Of a DNA stretch of 64,000 nt, positions 10,787-18,637 are shown piece after piece. Each line of letters begins with the position of its first letter. Position 1 is the first letter of the stretch. The stretch is from Candidatus Kouleothrix ribensis (GTDB taxonomy: Bacteria > Chloroflexota > Chloroflexia > Chloroflexales > Roseiflexaceae): assembly GCA_016722075.1 (NCBI GenBank), contig JADKGW010000001.1, positions 5,022,001 to 5,086,000 of the forward strand. Reading direction: 5' to 3'. The translations under genes and the position numbers were made by a program. The notes beneath the pieces were generated by a model. It had not been told where the DNA came from. It saw nothing but the letters and a program-made list of their open reading frames with translations, and did no database searches.

Positions 10787-11731
10787 TCAGGCGACTGAGT
10801 TGAGCATGTCGAAGAACTCTTGCAGCTTTTCCTCGGTATGGAACACAATAGTCACCCGTAAGTCTCGTTCGGTTCGCGTTATGCTCACAGGTGTACCAAG
10901 CATACGCTCCATCTCGCGCTTGACCTGCGCGTCGTCGGCAGATTGCGCCGATACGCGCTGAGAATCGGCCGGCGCGGGCTTGGATGCACGCCGCCGAGTC
11001 TCGGCAGGATTGCGACCTCGCGCGAGCCGCAATGCCGCCAGTGCAGCATCGAGATCGTCTTGATAGTCCTTAAGCAGATCGCCCAGCCGCTCCGCGTCAC
11101 GAACAGTCCAATCCTCGGCGATCATCACGGCCAGTGCCTGCTGCTGCTGGCCGGCGTCCTTCAGCTTGAGCAAGGCGCGCCCGTGGCCGGCGCTAATCTG
11201 GCCCTTGAGAAGCGCTTGCTGAGCTTCGGGCGCCAGGTTCAGCAGGCGCCGCGTATTCGCGATCGACTCGCGGCTCTGCTTGCCCAGTCGCCGCGCGATC
11301 TGCTCGTCGCTCAGCGCGAAGTCGTCCTTCAGGGCCTGGTAGGCATGGGCTTCTTCGAGCGGGTTCAGATCGGCGCGCTGCACATTCTCAATCAGCGCCA
11401 GCTCGAGCAGCTGCTGTGGTGTTGTCTCGCGCACCAGCACCGGCACCAGATCCAGCCCGGCGCGCTGCGCAGCGCGCCAGCGGCGCTCGCCGGCAATCAG
11501 TTCGAAGTTTTCCTCGCCACGCTTGCTAACGATCAGCGGCTGGATGATGCCGTGCTCACGGATCGATGCAGCCAGCTCGTCAAGCGCAGCCTCATCGAAA
11601 TACGTACGCGGCTGGCGGGGATTCTGCTGGATCGCGCTGGTCGGCACTTCGCGAATACCGCTCGCCGGAACTGTTGGTGCAAACAGTGAGTCGAGGCCGC
11701 GGCCCATACCGCCGCGTGTGCGTTTATTCAT
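10787..11731 (-). CDS. parB: Chromosome-partitioning protein ParB
   Basis: This 314-aa CTPase/DNA-clamp protein loads at parS. The N-terminal ParB/Srx domain is clear (SAIQQNPRQPRTYFDEAALDELAASIREHG), followed by the GERRWRAAQRAG motif and the ENVQRADLNPLEEA segment of box II. A KorB-type helix-turn-helix (LSDEQIARRLGKQSRESIANTRRLLNL) recognises parS. The C-terminal dimerisation domain follows a charged linker. The start ATG overlaps the parA stop (ATGA), with AAGAAGG as ribosome-binding site. Confidence 0.97.
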   Translation of the reverse strand: MNKRTRGGMGRGLDSLFAPTVPASGIREVPTSAIQQNPRQPRTYFDEAALDELAASIREHGIIQPLIVSKRGEENFELIAGERRWRAAQRAGLDLVPVLVRETTPQQLLELALIENVQRADLNPLEEAHAYQALKDDFALSDEQIARRLGKQSRESIANTRRLLNLAPEAQQALLKGQISAGHGRALLKLKDAGQQQQALAVMIAEDWTVRDAERLGDLLKDYQDDLDAALAALRLARGRNPAETRRRASKPAPADSQRVSAQSADDAQVKREMERMLGTPVSITRTERDLRVTIVFHTEEKLQEFFDMLNSVA

Positions 11732-12531
11732 GGATCGACCTTCTTACCCAAACGTCGGAGTACATCATCGGCCAGCAGTGTATACGCTTGTGCAGGGCGA
11801 CTCTGCGGATCGTACTCGGCCAGGAGCTGCCCATAGCTAGGCGCCTCGCTGACCCGCACGCTGCGCGGGATCAACGTATTGAAGATCCGCTGTGGAAAGT
11901 AGCGCCGCACCTCTTCGACGACTTGCTGGGCCAAGTTGGTGCGCCCATCATACATAGTCATCACGACCCCCAGGATGGCAAGCCGTGGGTTCAACTGCTG
12001 CTGCACACGTTCGATCGTCCCTTTGAGCTGGGCAAGGCCTTCGAGTGCCAGGTATTCGCACTGCAGTGGGATCAGCACGTGGCCGGCGGCGCACAGCGCG
12101 TTCAGAGTCAAAAGCCCCAACGAGGGCGGGCAGTCAATCAATATCATGTCGTAACGCGGCGCGAGCTGCTTCACCAGTGCGTGCATCCGCCACTCGCGCT
12201 GCTCGACCGACGCAAGCTCGATCATTGCGCCGGCCAGGTGCTCGCTCGCAGGCAGCAGGTCGTAGCGCGCCCGGTTCGCTGGCATGATCGCCATGCTTAC
12301 ATCAACCAGGCCCATTAGCGCCTCGTACGTGGTCAGGGTCAATGCGTGCTTATCGATGCCCAGGCTGGTGGTTGCATTCCCCTGTGGATCGCAGTCGATC
12401 AGTAGTACCCGCATGCCGCGTTGCGCTAACTCGCCGCATAGATTAACCGCAGTGGTGGTTTTTCCAACCCCACCCTTCTGATTGGATACGGCGATGATCG
12501 ACGCACGCAGATCGAGCTCGTCCTGTTTCAC
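11728..12531 (-). CDS. parA: Chromosome-partitioning ATPase ParA/Soj
   Basis: This 267-aa Walker-type ATPase drives origin segregation with ParB. The deviant Walker A NQKGGVGKTTTAVNL includes the signature Lys; switch I/II and Walker B regions follow (LLIDCDPQGNATTSLGI, DMILIDCPPSLGLLTLNAL). Translation appears to begin at GTG (12531-12529) with AGGTG upstream. No ATG is available before the catalytic motif. The start codon lies inside a degenerate parS copy, and a perfect parS is 30 bp further upstream. Confidence 0.97.
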   Translation of the reverse strand: MKQDELDLRASIIAVSNQKGGVGKTTTAVNLCGELAQRGMRVLLIDCDPQGNATTSLGIDKHALTLTTYEALMGLVDVSMAIMPANRARYDLLPASEHLAGAMIELASVEQREWRMHALVKQLAPRYDMILIDCPPSLGLLTLNALCAAGHVLIPLQCEYLALEGLAQLKGTIERVQQQLNPRLAILGVVMTMYDGRTNLAQQVVEEVRRYFPQRIFNTLIPRSVRVSEAPSYGQLLAEYDPQSRPAQAYTLLADDVLRRLGKKVDP

Positions 12532-12539
12532 GTGTTACA
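12524..12539. promoter_or_regulatory. Degenerate parS-like site over the parA start codon
   Basis: The 16 bases TGTTTCACGTGTTACA differ from the perfect parS at 12561 in two adjacent positions. The GTG start of parA falls within it. Binding of ParB here would occlude translation-start DNA and could autoregulate the operon; this is inference. Confidence 0.6.
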
Positions 12540-12560
12540 CCTATGCTTATGCCGACCCGC

Positions 12561-12576
12561 TGTTTCACGTGAAACA
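12561..12576. promoter_or_regulatory. parS: Perfect parS centromere site
   Basis: TGTTTCACGTGAAACA is a perfect 16-bp palindrome and matches the parS consensus known from Bacillus and most other bacteria. It lies 30 bp upstream of parA and about 3.0 kb from the DnaA-box cluster, the usual origin-proximal position. Confidence 0.93.
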
Positions 12577-13061
12577 GCGCTTGAGCCTGTGCGCACAACC
12601 TGTCTGTAATTCTAAATCATGCTGCCGGTGCTCCGGCCACAATCGCTAGAGGCTACAGAAGAAGCATGTGAACGATTCAGCGCAGGCTACTGGCAGGCTG
12701 GCAGCAACACACTGCGCACACATATCACCGGCCACACCAGCAGCACGATCATCATGTTTTTACGGCGACGACCATTGTAGCATGAGCGTGTCGTCATGCC
12801 AAGCAGCACGATCGCATACTCGGGGCCGCATCGTGATCATGATCTGCTGCCAATAATAGCGACACATGACCGGGCTTATGCGCTCGTACGGGCTGAGGCG
12901 TGCCGGCCTCAAATCGGCATGGGTGCAAGCAGCTGAGCAGCCCTGGATGGGCCAGCGCTACCAACCTGAGCCTGAACGCACACGGCCAACGACAACGGCG
13001 CCGATCGTGTAGATCGGCGCCGTCAGTGGCAGAATGCTGGCCTGAGCTGCCCGCCTGGGCG
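12577..13061. other. Gene-free stretch between parA and the M23 peptidase
   Basis: These 485 bases hold parS at the left edge and the peptidase terminator near the right edge. No conserved reading frame or RNA gene was recognised in between. In many bacteria rsmG/mnmG lie next to parA; neither is here. Confidence 0.5.
12995..13023 (-). terminator. Terminator hairpin after the M23 peptidase gene
   Basis: A perfect 12-bp GC-rich stem (12995-13006 with 13012-13023) with a 5-nt loop starts 38 nt beyond the peptidase stop. On the minus strand it is followed by TTGTCGTTGG, a weak T-run. Confidence 0.6.
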
Positions 13062-14624
13062 CTATGGCAGGAATTTCATAGGGTTCACGGCTTTACCATT
13101 GACCTTGACGGTAAAGTGTAGGTGTACACCGGTCGAGTAGCCGCCACCGCTGCGATCGAACGTGCTGCCCATGTAGCCGATCAGATCGCCGGCAACGACC
13201 GACTCGCCTGCGTCGATCGGTGGCTTCTTGATCAGATGGCCGTAGATCGTCGTCACGCCATCACCATGATCGATCTTGACACAGTAGCCGAAACCGCGAC
13301 ACCAGCCAGACTCGAACACCCGGCCGCTGCGCGCAGCGTAGATCTTGGTCCAGGCCGAGTTGGCGATATCGAGACCATCGTGAAAGCTGCGGAATGGCGC
13401 CGAACGCCAGCCAAATGGCGATGTGACCGTCCCATGCGTCGGCCAGATCCAGCGTGGCGGCGGCGGTGGGAAGTCGTTCGTCTCAGGCAGGTTCTCGATC
13501 AGCGTACCACTTAGCCCGAGCAGGTCGCTACGCACCCAACCGGCCTGGCCGGCACCATCATCGACCTTAACCCACTGCTCATGGCGCGCGATCAGCTTCA
13601 GCCGACGGCCAGCATCGAGCACACCCAACTTGGGGTAATCGCGGCTTGGGCCCGAACGCAGGTTTGTCTCGGCCTCGCGTACCGTGCCGGCTGCAACCGC
13701 CGCCAGGCCGGCCAGGCCAGCCTCGCCGCCAAAGCGCGCGAGCACCTCATCGGGGTAGAGCGGGGTAGCGCCGGGAATGAAGATCTCGCGGCCGACCGGC
13801 AGCGGCACACCCGGCGCAATCTCGTTCGCTTTGAACAGGGTGATCGCCTGTGGGTTCACGCCGAACGCCGCTGCGATCGACTCGAGCGTCTCGCCGTCTT
13901 CAATGATGTGCGGCACACCGTTCAGGCGCGGGATACGCAGCTCCTGGCCGGCGGCGAATACAGTCTCCGTGCCAAGATCGTTGGCCCAATATAGCGCAGC
14001 AACGCTCACATGGTAAAGTGCGGCAATCTGGCCAAGCGTCTCGCCCTCGGCAAGCTCGTGAACCTCGGTGAAAGCCGGAGCCAATGCGCTATCGAGCGCG
14101 CGCACCGCCGGCTGCACGGCAAAGTCGTCGGCGGCTAGAGGCGAATCTGCCTCGATCGCGCGCGCAACCTGCACGTCGGCCATGCCGGCCGGTTGCGCCA
14201 GCGCCGATAGCGGGCCGGCCGGTGCCGATAGCACCCCCGCGATCAGCTCAGGCGAGCCGATCGCCGCCACAAGCACAAGTGCGATCGTCACGAAATGCGC
14301 CGCCACGCGTAAAGGTAGCGGCCGGCCATAGCCCAGGCTGCGGCTACGATCGCGTGTGGCGGCGGCCGGGTGGGGTGAAGCCGGCGTATCGGCCGGTGCG
14401 GGTGCCACGCCATACAGGGTGGAGCGTGCCTCGAACATGGCCCGCCGCGTCTCGCGTGTACGCGGCATCAGTACGGCGATCATGCGCATAAGCAGCGCAC
14501 GCACAGCCACTTCGGCCGGCAGCGCCGCAAACATACTCGGGAGCCGATCGGGCGACCTGCCAGATACCGGACGCGCTCGTGAACGTGTACGCCGCACCCG
14601 CACTACCCGCGCTGGTTGAGCCAT
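13062..14624 (-). CDS. Membrane-anchored LysM/SH3/M23 peptidoglycan endopeptidase
   Basis: This is a cell-wall hydrolase of up to 520 aa. An Arg-rich cytoplasmic N-terminus is followed by one membrane helix at about 104-135 (VAAHFVTIALVLVAAIGS). Next come two LysM-type repeats (about 188-235 and 238-280: AEGETLGQIAALYHVS, EDGETLESIAAAFGVN) and a bacterial SH3 domain near 315-370 (ETNLRSGPSRDYPKLGVL). The C-terminal LytM/M23 domain has the zinc motifs HDGLD and HLHF. The extracellular part should cleave peptidoglycan cross-bridges. The start is uncertain: the first Met has a poor ribosome-binding site, and Met31 is an alternative. It is divergent from the nuclease-domain gene. Confidence 0.9.
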   Translation of the reverse strand: MAQPARVVRVRRTRSRARPVSGRSPDRLPSMFAALPAEVAVRALLMRMIAVLMPRTRETRRAMFEARSTLYGVAPAPADTPASPHPAAATRDRSRSLGYGRPLPLRVAAHFVTIALVLVAAIGSPELIAGVLSAPAGPLSALAQPAGMADVQVARAIEADSPLAADDFAVQPAVRALDSALAPAFTEVHELAEGETLGQIAALYHVSVAALYWANDLGTETVFAAGQELRIPRLNGVPHIIEDGETLESIAAAFGVNPQAITLFKANEIAPGVPLPVGREIFIPGATPLYPDEVLARFGGEAGLAGLAAVAAGTVREAETNLRSGPSRDYPKLGVLDAGRRLKLIARHEQWVKVDDGAGQAGWVRSDLLGLSGTLIENLPETNDFPPPPPRWIWPTHGTVTSPFGWRSAPFRSFHDGLDIANSAWTKIYAARSGRVFESGWCRGFGYCVKIDHGDGVTTIYGHLIKKPPIDAGESVVAGDLIGYMGSTFDRSGGGYSTGVHLHFTVKVNGKAVNPMKFLP

Positions 14625-14797
14625 ATCCTACGCTCGCTCGTGCCGAAACCAGGCTACCCTACAGCCGGGCTTCCGGCGCTCTTCTCGGAGCACCTGAAAT
14701 CTTATGTAAACCTGAAGATTCGGTAGGGTTTCTTGCAATCAGTGCCAAAGATAATACGGAGCGGGCGTTTTGTCAAACAAAAAGTGGCTCGCGAATC

Positions 14798-14827
14798 TTG
14801 ACGTACCCTTCTGCGGCGTGTTACTAT
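14798..14827 (+). promoter_or_regulatory. Promoter for the bifunctional-nuclease gene
   Basis: TTGACG (14798-14803), an 18-bp spacer and TACTAT (14822-14827) form a sigma-70 type promoter, about 90 nt before the ATG at 14922. Confidence 0.55.
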
Positions 14828-14921
14828 AACAGACACAATTCAGTCGTTCATCCTCACATACCCCACGAGTAGGGAGCCGCACCGGCGACTACCAGCGCGC
14901 TTCCCGCGGAAAGGCCGATAC

Positions 14922-15464
14922 ATGATCCGTGTAACTGTTGACAGCATCCGCGTCAGCTTGCTTACGCAGCATCGCGTTGTAGTGCTACGAGAAACCGAGA
15001 GTAGAAAATATATCCCGATCTGGATCGGGGCTTTCGAGGCCGATGCCATCGCACTCGCGCTCCAGGGGCACGAGCCGCAACGGCCAATGACCCACGATCT
15101 GCTCAAGGCTGTATTTGGCGATCTCGGCGCCGCAGTCAGCCATATTGTTGTCAATGATATCCACGATAGCACCTTCTATGCCCGCATCGTCGCCGAGCAG
15201 GGCAGCCATACGATCGAGATCGATGCACGCCCTAGCGACGCAATTGCGCTGGCTGTGCGCACCGATGTGCCGATCTATGTCGAACAGCATGTGCTCGACC
15301 AGGCCGGCGTGCCGCTCGACGAGGAAGAGAGCGCGAACGACGATGAGGCCACGCCAACCGATGAGCCGGAAAAAGAGTCGAATGACGAGGGGCTGACTCT
15401 ATTCCGCGATTTCATCAATACGCTTGATCTCGATGAGGAAGATGGCCGTAAAGATAAAAAATAG
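14922..15464 (+). CDS. Bifunctional nuclease (BFN/DUF151) domain protein
   Basis: This 180-aa protein has the DUF151 fold over residues 1-130: VDSIRVSLLTQHRVVVLRE, then the IPIWIGAFEADAIALAL core, THDLLKAVFGDLG, and the DARPSDAIALAVRTDVPIYV motif. An acidic C-terminal tail (residues 130-180, many Glu/Asp) ends in a Lys cluster. Related proteins show DNase/RNase activity in plants and are widespread in Actinobacteria, Chloroflexota and Thermotogota, but their bacterial role is poorly defined. The ATG has AAAGG upstream. It is transcribed toward the putative origin. Confidence 0.87.
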   Translation: MIRVTVDSIRVSLLTQHRVVVLRETESRKYIPIWIGAFEADAIALALQGHEPQRPMTHDLLKAVFGDLGAAVSHIVVNDIHDSTFYARIVAEQGSHTIEIDARPSDAIALAVRTDVPIYVEQHVLDQAGVPLDEEESANDDEATPTDEPEKESNDEGLTLFRDFINTLDLDEEDGRKDKK

Positions 15465-15521
15465 CCCTAGACCAGGCGCCTGACTCGGCTACCTGCACCA
15501 CAACTGCCATTGGCAGCTATA

Positions 15522-15551
15522 CGGCCGGCACCCGCATGCGGGCGCCGGCCG
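15522..15551 (+). terminator. GC-rich hairpin after the nuclease-domain gene
   Basis: A near-perfect 30-nt palindrome (one mismatched pair) begins 58 nt after the stop at 15464 and is followed by TGCGTCTCTC. It probably stops transcription before it enters the DnaA-box region. Confidence 0.55.
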
Positions 15552-15589
15552 TGCGTCTCTCATAGCTCACCTCACTACGCTTATTTTTC

Positions 15590-15880
15590 CACGCTCTACA
15601 TAAGGATGTGGATAAGTGGCGATCTTATGTGGATAACCATAGTCGATTGTGGATAAGTAGCGGGATAGTACGCGGGCAACATGTGTAGAAGCCAGGGCCT
15701 TGCCGCGAATTCCTGGCGCGCCCACGAATATGTGCAGAACTTTCCACAAAGCATTCGTTCAAATTCAGCGCATCTCAATCAGCCCCAGGCACGTTTTCCA
15801 CCAATCCACATGCACCTACTAATACCGGCTAAATTCTCTCTACTCTTATAAACATGATCGGGGTTTCCTCAGAACACGGC
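15590..15880. other. oriC: Probable chromosomal replication origin (oriC)
   Basis: Three perfect DnaA boxes, TGTGGATAA, start at 15607, 15628 and 15648, all in the same orientation and about two helical turns apart. Two adjoining weaker boxes in the opposite orientation (TTTTCCACC at 15794, CAATCCACA at 15802; two mismatches each) are followed by TGCAC and then CTACTAATA at 15816-15824. This reproduces the box/GC-spacer/DnaA-trio order of the basal unwinding element described for Bacillus. An AT-rich stretch follows to about 15855. Another box with two mismatches is at 15739-15747. There is no gene. parS is 3 kb away, and genes to the left point away from the site. dnaA and dnaN are not in this window. 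Confidence 0.78.
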
Positions 15881-15900
15881 TAACGCTATGCTGCGCACTG

Positions 15901-17365
15901 GTAAGTGTTCACAGTTATCCTGGTCCGAAACTGTAGTATACTTTGCGTATGACGCTCCTTGAGGAACATACACGCTTGCAAGCTGACCATGCCCAGCTGC
16001 AGACCGAGCATGCCGAACTCCGCGCCTTGGTCGTGCAACTGCACGCGCAGTTGGCTGCTGCGCAGCAGCGCATTGCTGAATTGGAGCAGCAGCACACTGA
16101 CCCGCCGCCCTTTGTCAAGTCCAATCGTCCCAAATCCGCTGAACCCAAACCAAAGCGCAAGAAGCGTGCGCCACACCACAATCACGGTCGTAAGCGTATG
16201 ACACCTACCCGTAGCGTTGCGCATGCGCTCGAACGCTGCCCCGACTGTGCCTATCGCTTGCAGGGCCACAGCCTCGATTATGCACGTGAGGTACTGGAAC
16301 TGCCCGAACCGCAGCCCATCGAGGTCATTGAGCACCGCATCATCAAACGCTTCTGTCCGCACTGCAAACGCTGGCACAGCCCCAAGCTCGACCTGGACGG
16401 CGTGGTGCTCGGTCAGGGGCGCATCGGCGTGCGGATCGCCAGCTTGATTGCCTATCTGCGCACCACCTTGCGCTTGCCCATTCGGCGTATTCAGGCCTAT
16501 TTGAGCAGCCTGCACCAGTTGCACCTCAGCACGGGTGAAATTGTCGAACTCCTGCATCAGCTCCGTCGCACGCTCCAAGACGAGCTGACCCAGCTCAAGC
16601 AGGCGGCGCGGGCGAGCCCGATCCTGCACGGCGATGAAACCAGCTGGCGTGAGAATGGGCAAAACGGCTATATCTGGGCCTTCTCGACGCCAGGCGACGA
16701 CGCCATCCGTTATTATGAATATGACCACAGCCGCTCCCAAGTGGTGCTCAAGCGCATCTTGGATGGCAAGTTTCACGGGCACTTGGTGAGTGACTTTTAT
16801 GGTGGCTACAACGCGTATGCGGGCAAGCATCAACGCTGCTGGACGCACCTGCTGCGTGATCTGCACGCACTCAAAGCGGCGCATCCGCAGGACACGGACG
16901 TGCTGGCATGGGCGCAGTCGGTGCGGGCGCTCTATGATCAGGCGCACACGTGGCTGGACAACCACCCGGAGCCGAGTCAGGCGGAGCGCGAGTGTGCGTA
17001 TGTGGCGTTAACCAGTGGCAGCCATCAACTCGGGCTCCAGTACGCTAGAGCGTCCACGCATGCGTGCGGTGCGCTCGCCAAGCGGTTGCTGCGGCACGAA
17101 GATGAGCTGTTCCAGTTCGTGCTCATTGCGGGCTTGAGTGCGAGCAATAATCTGGCCGAACGCTCCATCCGTCCGCTGGTGGTTTGCCGCAAGATCGTGG
17201 TGGCTCGCGCAGCAAGGAAGGAACCAAGACGCGCATGGGGCTTGCCAGTTTATTTGAGACCTGGCAGGCGCGCAAGCTCAACCCCTTCGATGAGTGCCTC
17301 AAACGGCTCAAGGAATTGGCGTCCGCTCCTCGCGAAACTCCTTTACCCCAAATCTGAACAGTTAC
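15901..17365 (+). mobile_element. IS66-family insertion sequence (tnpC-only type), 1465 bp
   Basis: The ends are defined exactly. Left terminal repeat 15901-15916 and right 17350-17365 match at 13 of 16 positions when one is inverted, both starting GTAA. The 8-bp sequence GCGCACTG directly flanks both ends (15893-15900 and 17366-17373), the target duplication length expected of IS66 elements. Only a TnpC-type transposase is encoded, as in the ISBst12 group; tnpA and tnpB are absent. The perfect duplication suggests a fairly recent insertion, between oriC and the SRP RNA promoter. Confidence 0.93.
15949..17357 (+). pseudogene. IS66-family transposase, frameshifted near the 3' end
   Basis: This is a DDE transposase of the IS66 family. 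It has an N-terminal leucine-rich coiled coil (about 1-50), a basic stretch, a zinc-ribbon-like CPDC...CPHC region, and the catalytic core (LHGDETSWRENGQNGYIWAF; LVSDFYGGYNAYAGKHQRCW; the Glu in NNLAERSIRPLV). After CRKIV (about 17199) the expected tail (GGSRSKEGTKTRMGLASLFE...) is in the -1 frame and ends at TGA 17355-17357 inside the right terminal repeat. In the original frame the reading runs on to 17379 with unrelated sequence. A single missing G near 17197-17203 explains this. The catalytic triad precedes the break, so residual activity is possible, and a sequencing error is not excluded. Confidence 0.85.
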
Positions 17366-17379
17366 GCGCACTGCCATAG

Positions 17380-17407
17380 TTGACATATCGCGCAGGCACG
17401 GTATAAT
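17380..17407 (+). promoter_or_regulatory. Strong promoter of the SRP RNA gene
   Basis: Consensus TTGACA (17380-17385), a 16-bp spacer and consensus TATAAT (17402-17407). It starts 7 bp beyond the right target duplication of the IS66 element, so any upstream activating sequence was displaced by the insertion. Confidence 0.85.
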
Positions 17408-17413
17408 GTCTCC

Positions 17414-17503
17414 GGCGCCGAAGAACGGCAGATACTCGCTCAACCCCGCCAGGGCCGAGAGGCAGCAACGGTCGGTGAGTTCCTCTGGGTGTTCCGAGGC
17501 GCT
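17414..17503 (+). ncRNA. ffs: Small signal recognition particle RNA (4.5S type)
   Basis: The RNA is about 90 nt. The conserved apical region CAGGGCCGAGAGGCAGCAAC corresponds to the Ffh-binding internal loops and tetraloop of bacterial SRP RNA. The ends pair: GCGCC (17415-17419) with GGCGC (17498-17502), and GAAC with GTTC inside. A consensus promoter lies immediately upstream and a terminator hairpin downstream. The RNA joins Ffh to target membrane proteins co-translationally. The exact ends are estimated from pairing and promoter spacing. Confidence 0.85.
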
Positions 17504-17520
17504 ATCATTTGCAAATACAG

Positions 17521-17552
17521 CGGCCGGCGCATATGCGCCGGCCGTTCTTTCT
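17521..17552 (+). terminator. Rho-independent terminator of ffs
   Basis: A perfect 24-nt palindrome (17521-17544) is followed by TTCTTTCT. It may also serve the converging NUDIX gene, which ends at 17579. Confidence 0.8.
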
Positions 17553-17578
17553 GCCGCAGCAAGGCTTACCAGGCCGGC

Positions 17579-18085
17579 TCAGAGGCCTGGTTCAGCTGTT
17601 AGCCGCTGCGCCCCCGGTCGGTAGCACTCGATCGCGCGGCGTCCAAGCTCGCGAATATCGTCGGCGATCTGTGGGTCGGCCAGCGCATCCCAGCTGAACC
17701 AACGCGCCGCACTGGCCTCGCGCTCCGAGGGCACAAGGCTGCCGCCAACCACTGCCGCAAAATAGATCAAGTCGATATGCTGGTGCCCAGGTGCAATATC
17801 TTCGAGCAGGATGCAGTGCGGCTGCGGTAGCATGCGGATCGCGCCGATCGCACGCCCCTGGCTAAGCAGCTCGACCTCCAGGCCCGACTCCTCGCGCACT
17901 TCACGCAGCGCCGCCACATCGGGTAGCTCGTTTGCGTCGATATGGCCGCCAGGTGGAAACCACTTGCCAAGCTTGCGATGCAGCAGCAAAAGCGTGCAAC
18001 CATGCTGTACCACAAATGTGGTAGCCGTGAAGTCGCGCGTGATTGGCACCTGCGCCGATTCGGGTGCGGCTGGGAAAAGAGTCAT
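17579..18085 (-). CDS. NUDIX hydrolase
   Basis: The Nudix box G-x5-E-x7-REVREESGL is complete in the segment beginning GGHIDANELPDVAALREVRE, the site for Mg-dependent cleavage of nucleoside diphosphate-X compounds. It is 168 aa from ATG 18085. The frame stays open upstream to 18214, but that extension looks non-coding, and a TATAAT-like -10 on the minus strand (18122-18117) sits inside it, 32 nt from the chosen start. The substrate is unknown. A short C-terminal extension follows the domain. It is divergent from the rsbS gene. Confidence 0.85.
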   Translation of the reverse strand: MTLFPAAPESAQVPITRDFTATTFVVQHGCTLLLLHRKLGKWFPPGGHIDANELPDVAALREVREESGLEVELLSQGRAIGAIRMLPQPHCILLEDIAPGHQHIDLIYFAAVVGGSLVPSEREASAARWFSWDALADPQIADDIRELGRRAIECYRPGAQRLTAEPGL

Positions 18086-18116
18086 ATGAGTCGCGAACTG
18101 TAACGCATCTGCATAA

Positions 18117-18122
18117 ATTATA
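18117..18122 (-). promoter_or_regulatory. Candidate -10 element for the NUDIX gene
   Basis: TATAAT on the minus strand, placing transcription start near 18110 and a leader of about 25 nt. No clear -35 was seen. Confidence 0.35.
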
Positions 18123-18253
18123 ACACCATCCGCACGACCAAGGTATGCTATACTAGCGCTCAGTCGCCCGATAGCGGTGCGCGAAATCGGCACAGCACCT
18201 GTCTCCAGATGCATTAATACGTTGAACCATGACGTATTCTTAGGAGGTCGTAG

Positions 18254-18637
18254 TTGGAAAGCCTCCGTATTCCAATTCTAAAAATTGGCGATGTTTTGAT
18301 TGCTTCCATTCAGACGACACTCCACGACTCGTCTGCGGTGCAATTCAAAGACGACCTGCTTCAGCGCATATTCGAGACGCGTGCGCGTGGTTTGATCGTC
18401 GATCTCACGGCAGTCGAGGTTGTCGATAGTTTTATCGGTCGCCTGATCAGCGATATCGCGTCGATGGCCGGCTTGATGGGTACGCGGGTTGTTATCACTG
18501 GCCTGCAGCCCGCAGTAGCGATCACCCTGGTTGAGCTAGGGCTAGAGCTACCACAGGTTCTTACAGCGCTAAACCTCGAGAAGGGTCTGGCGGCACTTCA
18601 GCGTCAGATCGAGGAGAGTGGTGATGGCGCAAGGTAA
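18254..18637 (+). CDS. rsbS: STAS-domain stressosome protein RsbS-like
   Basis: This 127-aa single STAS domain protein covers the whole length of the RsbS family. LIVDLTAVEVVDSFIGRLISDIASMAGLMG contains the conserved Ser (in VVDSF) that RsbT phosphorylates in the Bacillus stressosome, and the VITGLQPAVAITLVELG helix follows. Translation begins at TTG with a perfect AGGAGG 6 nt upstream; there is no ATG option. It overlaps the kinase gene, so the pair is translationally coupled. In characterised systems RsbS holds RsbT until stress releases it. Confidence 0.87.
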   Translation: MESLRIPILKIGDVLIASIQTTLHDSSAVQFKDDLLQRIFETRARGLIVDLTAVEVVDSFIGRLISDIASMAGLMGTRVVITGLQPAVAITLVELGLELPQVLTALNLEKGLAALQRQIEESGDGAR

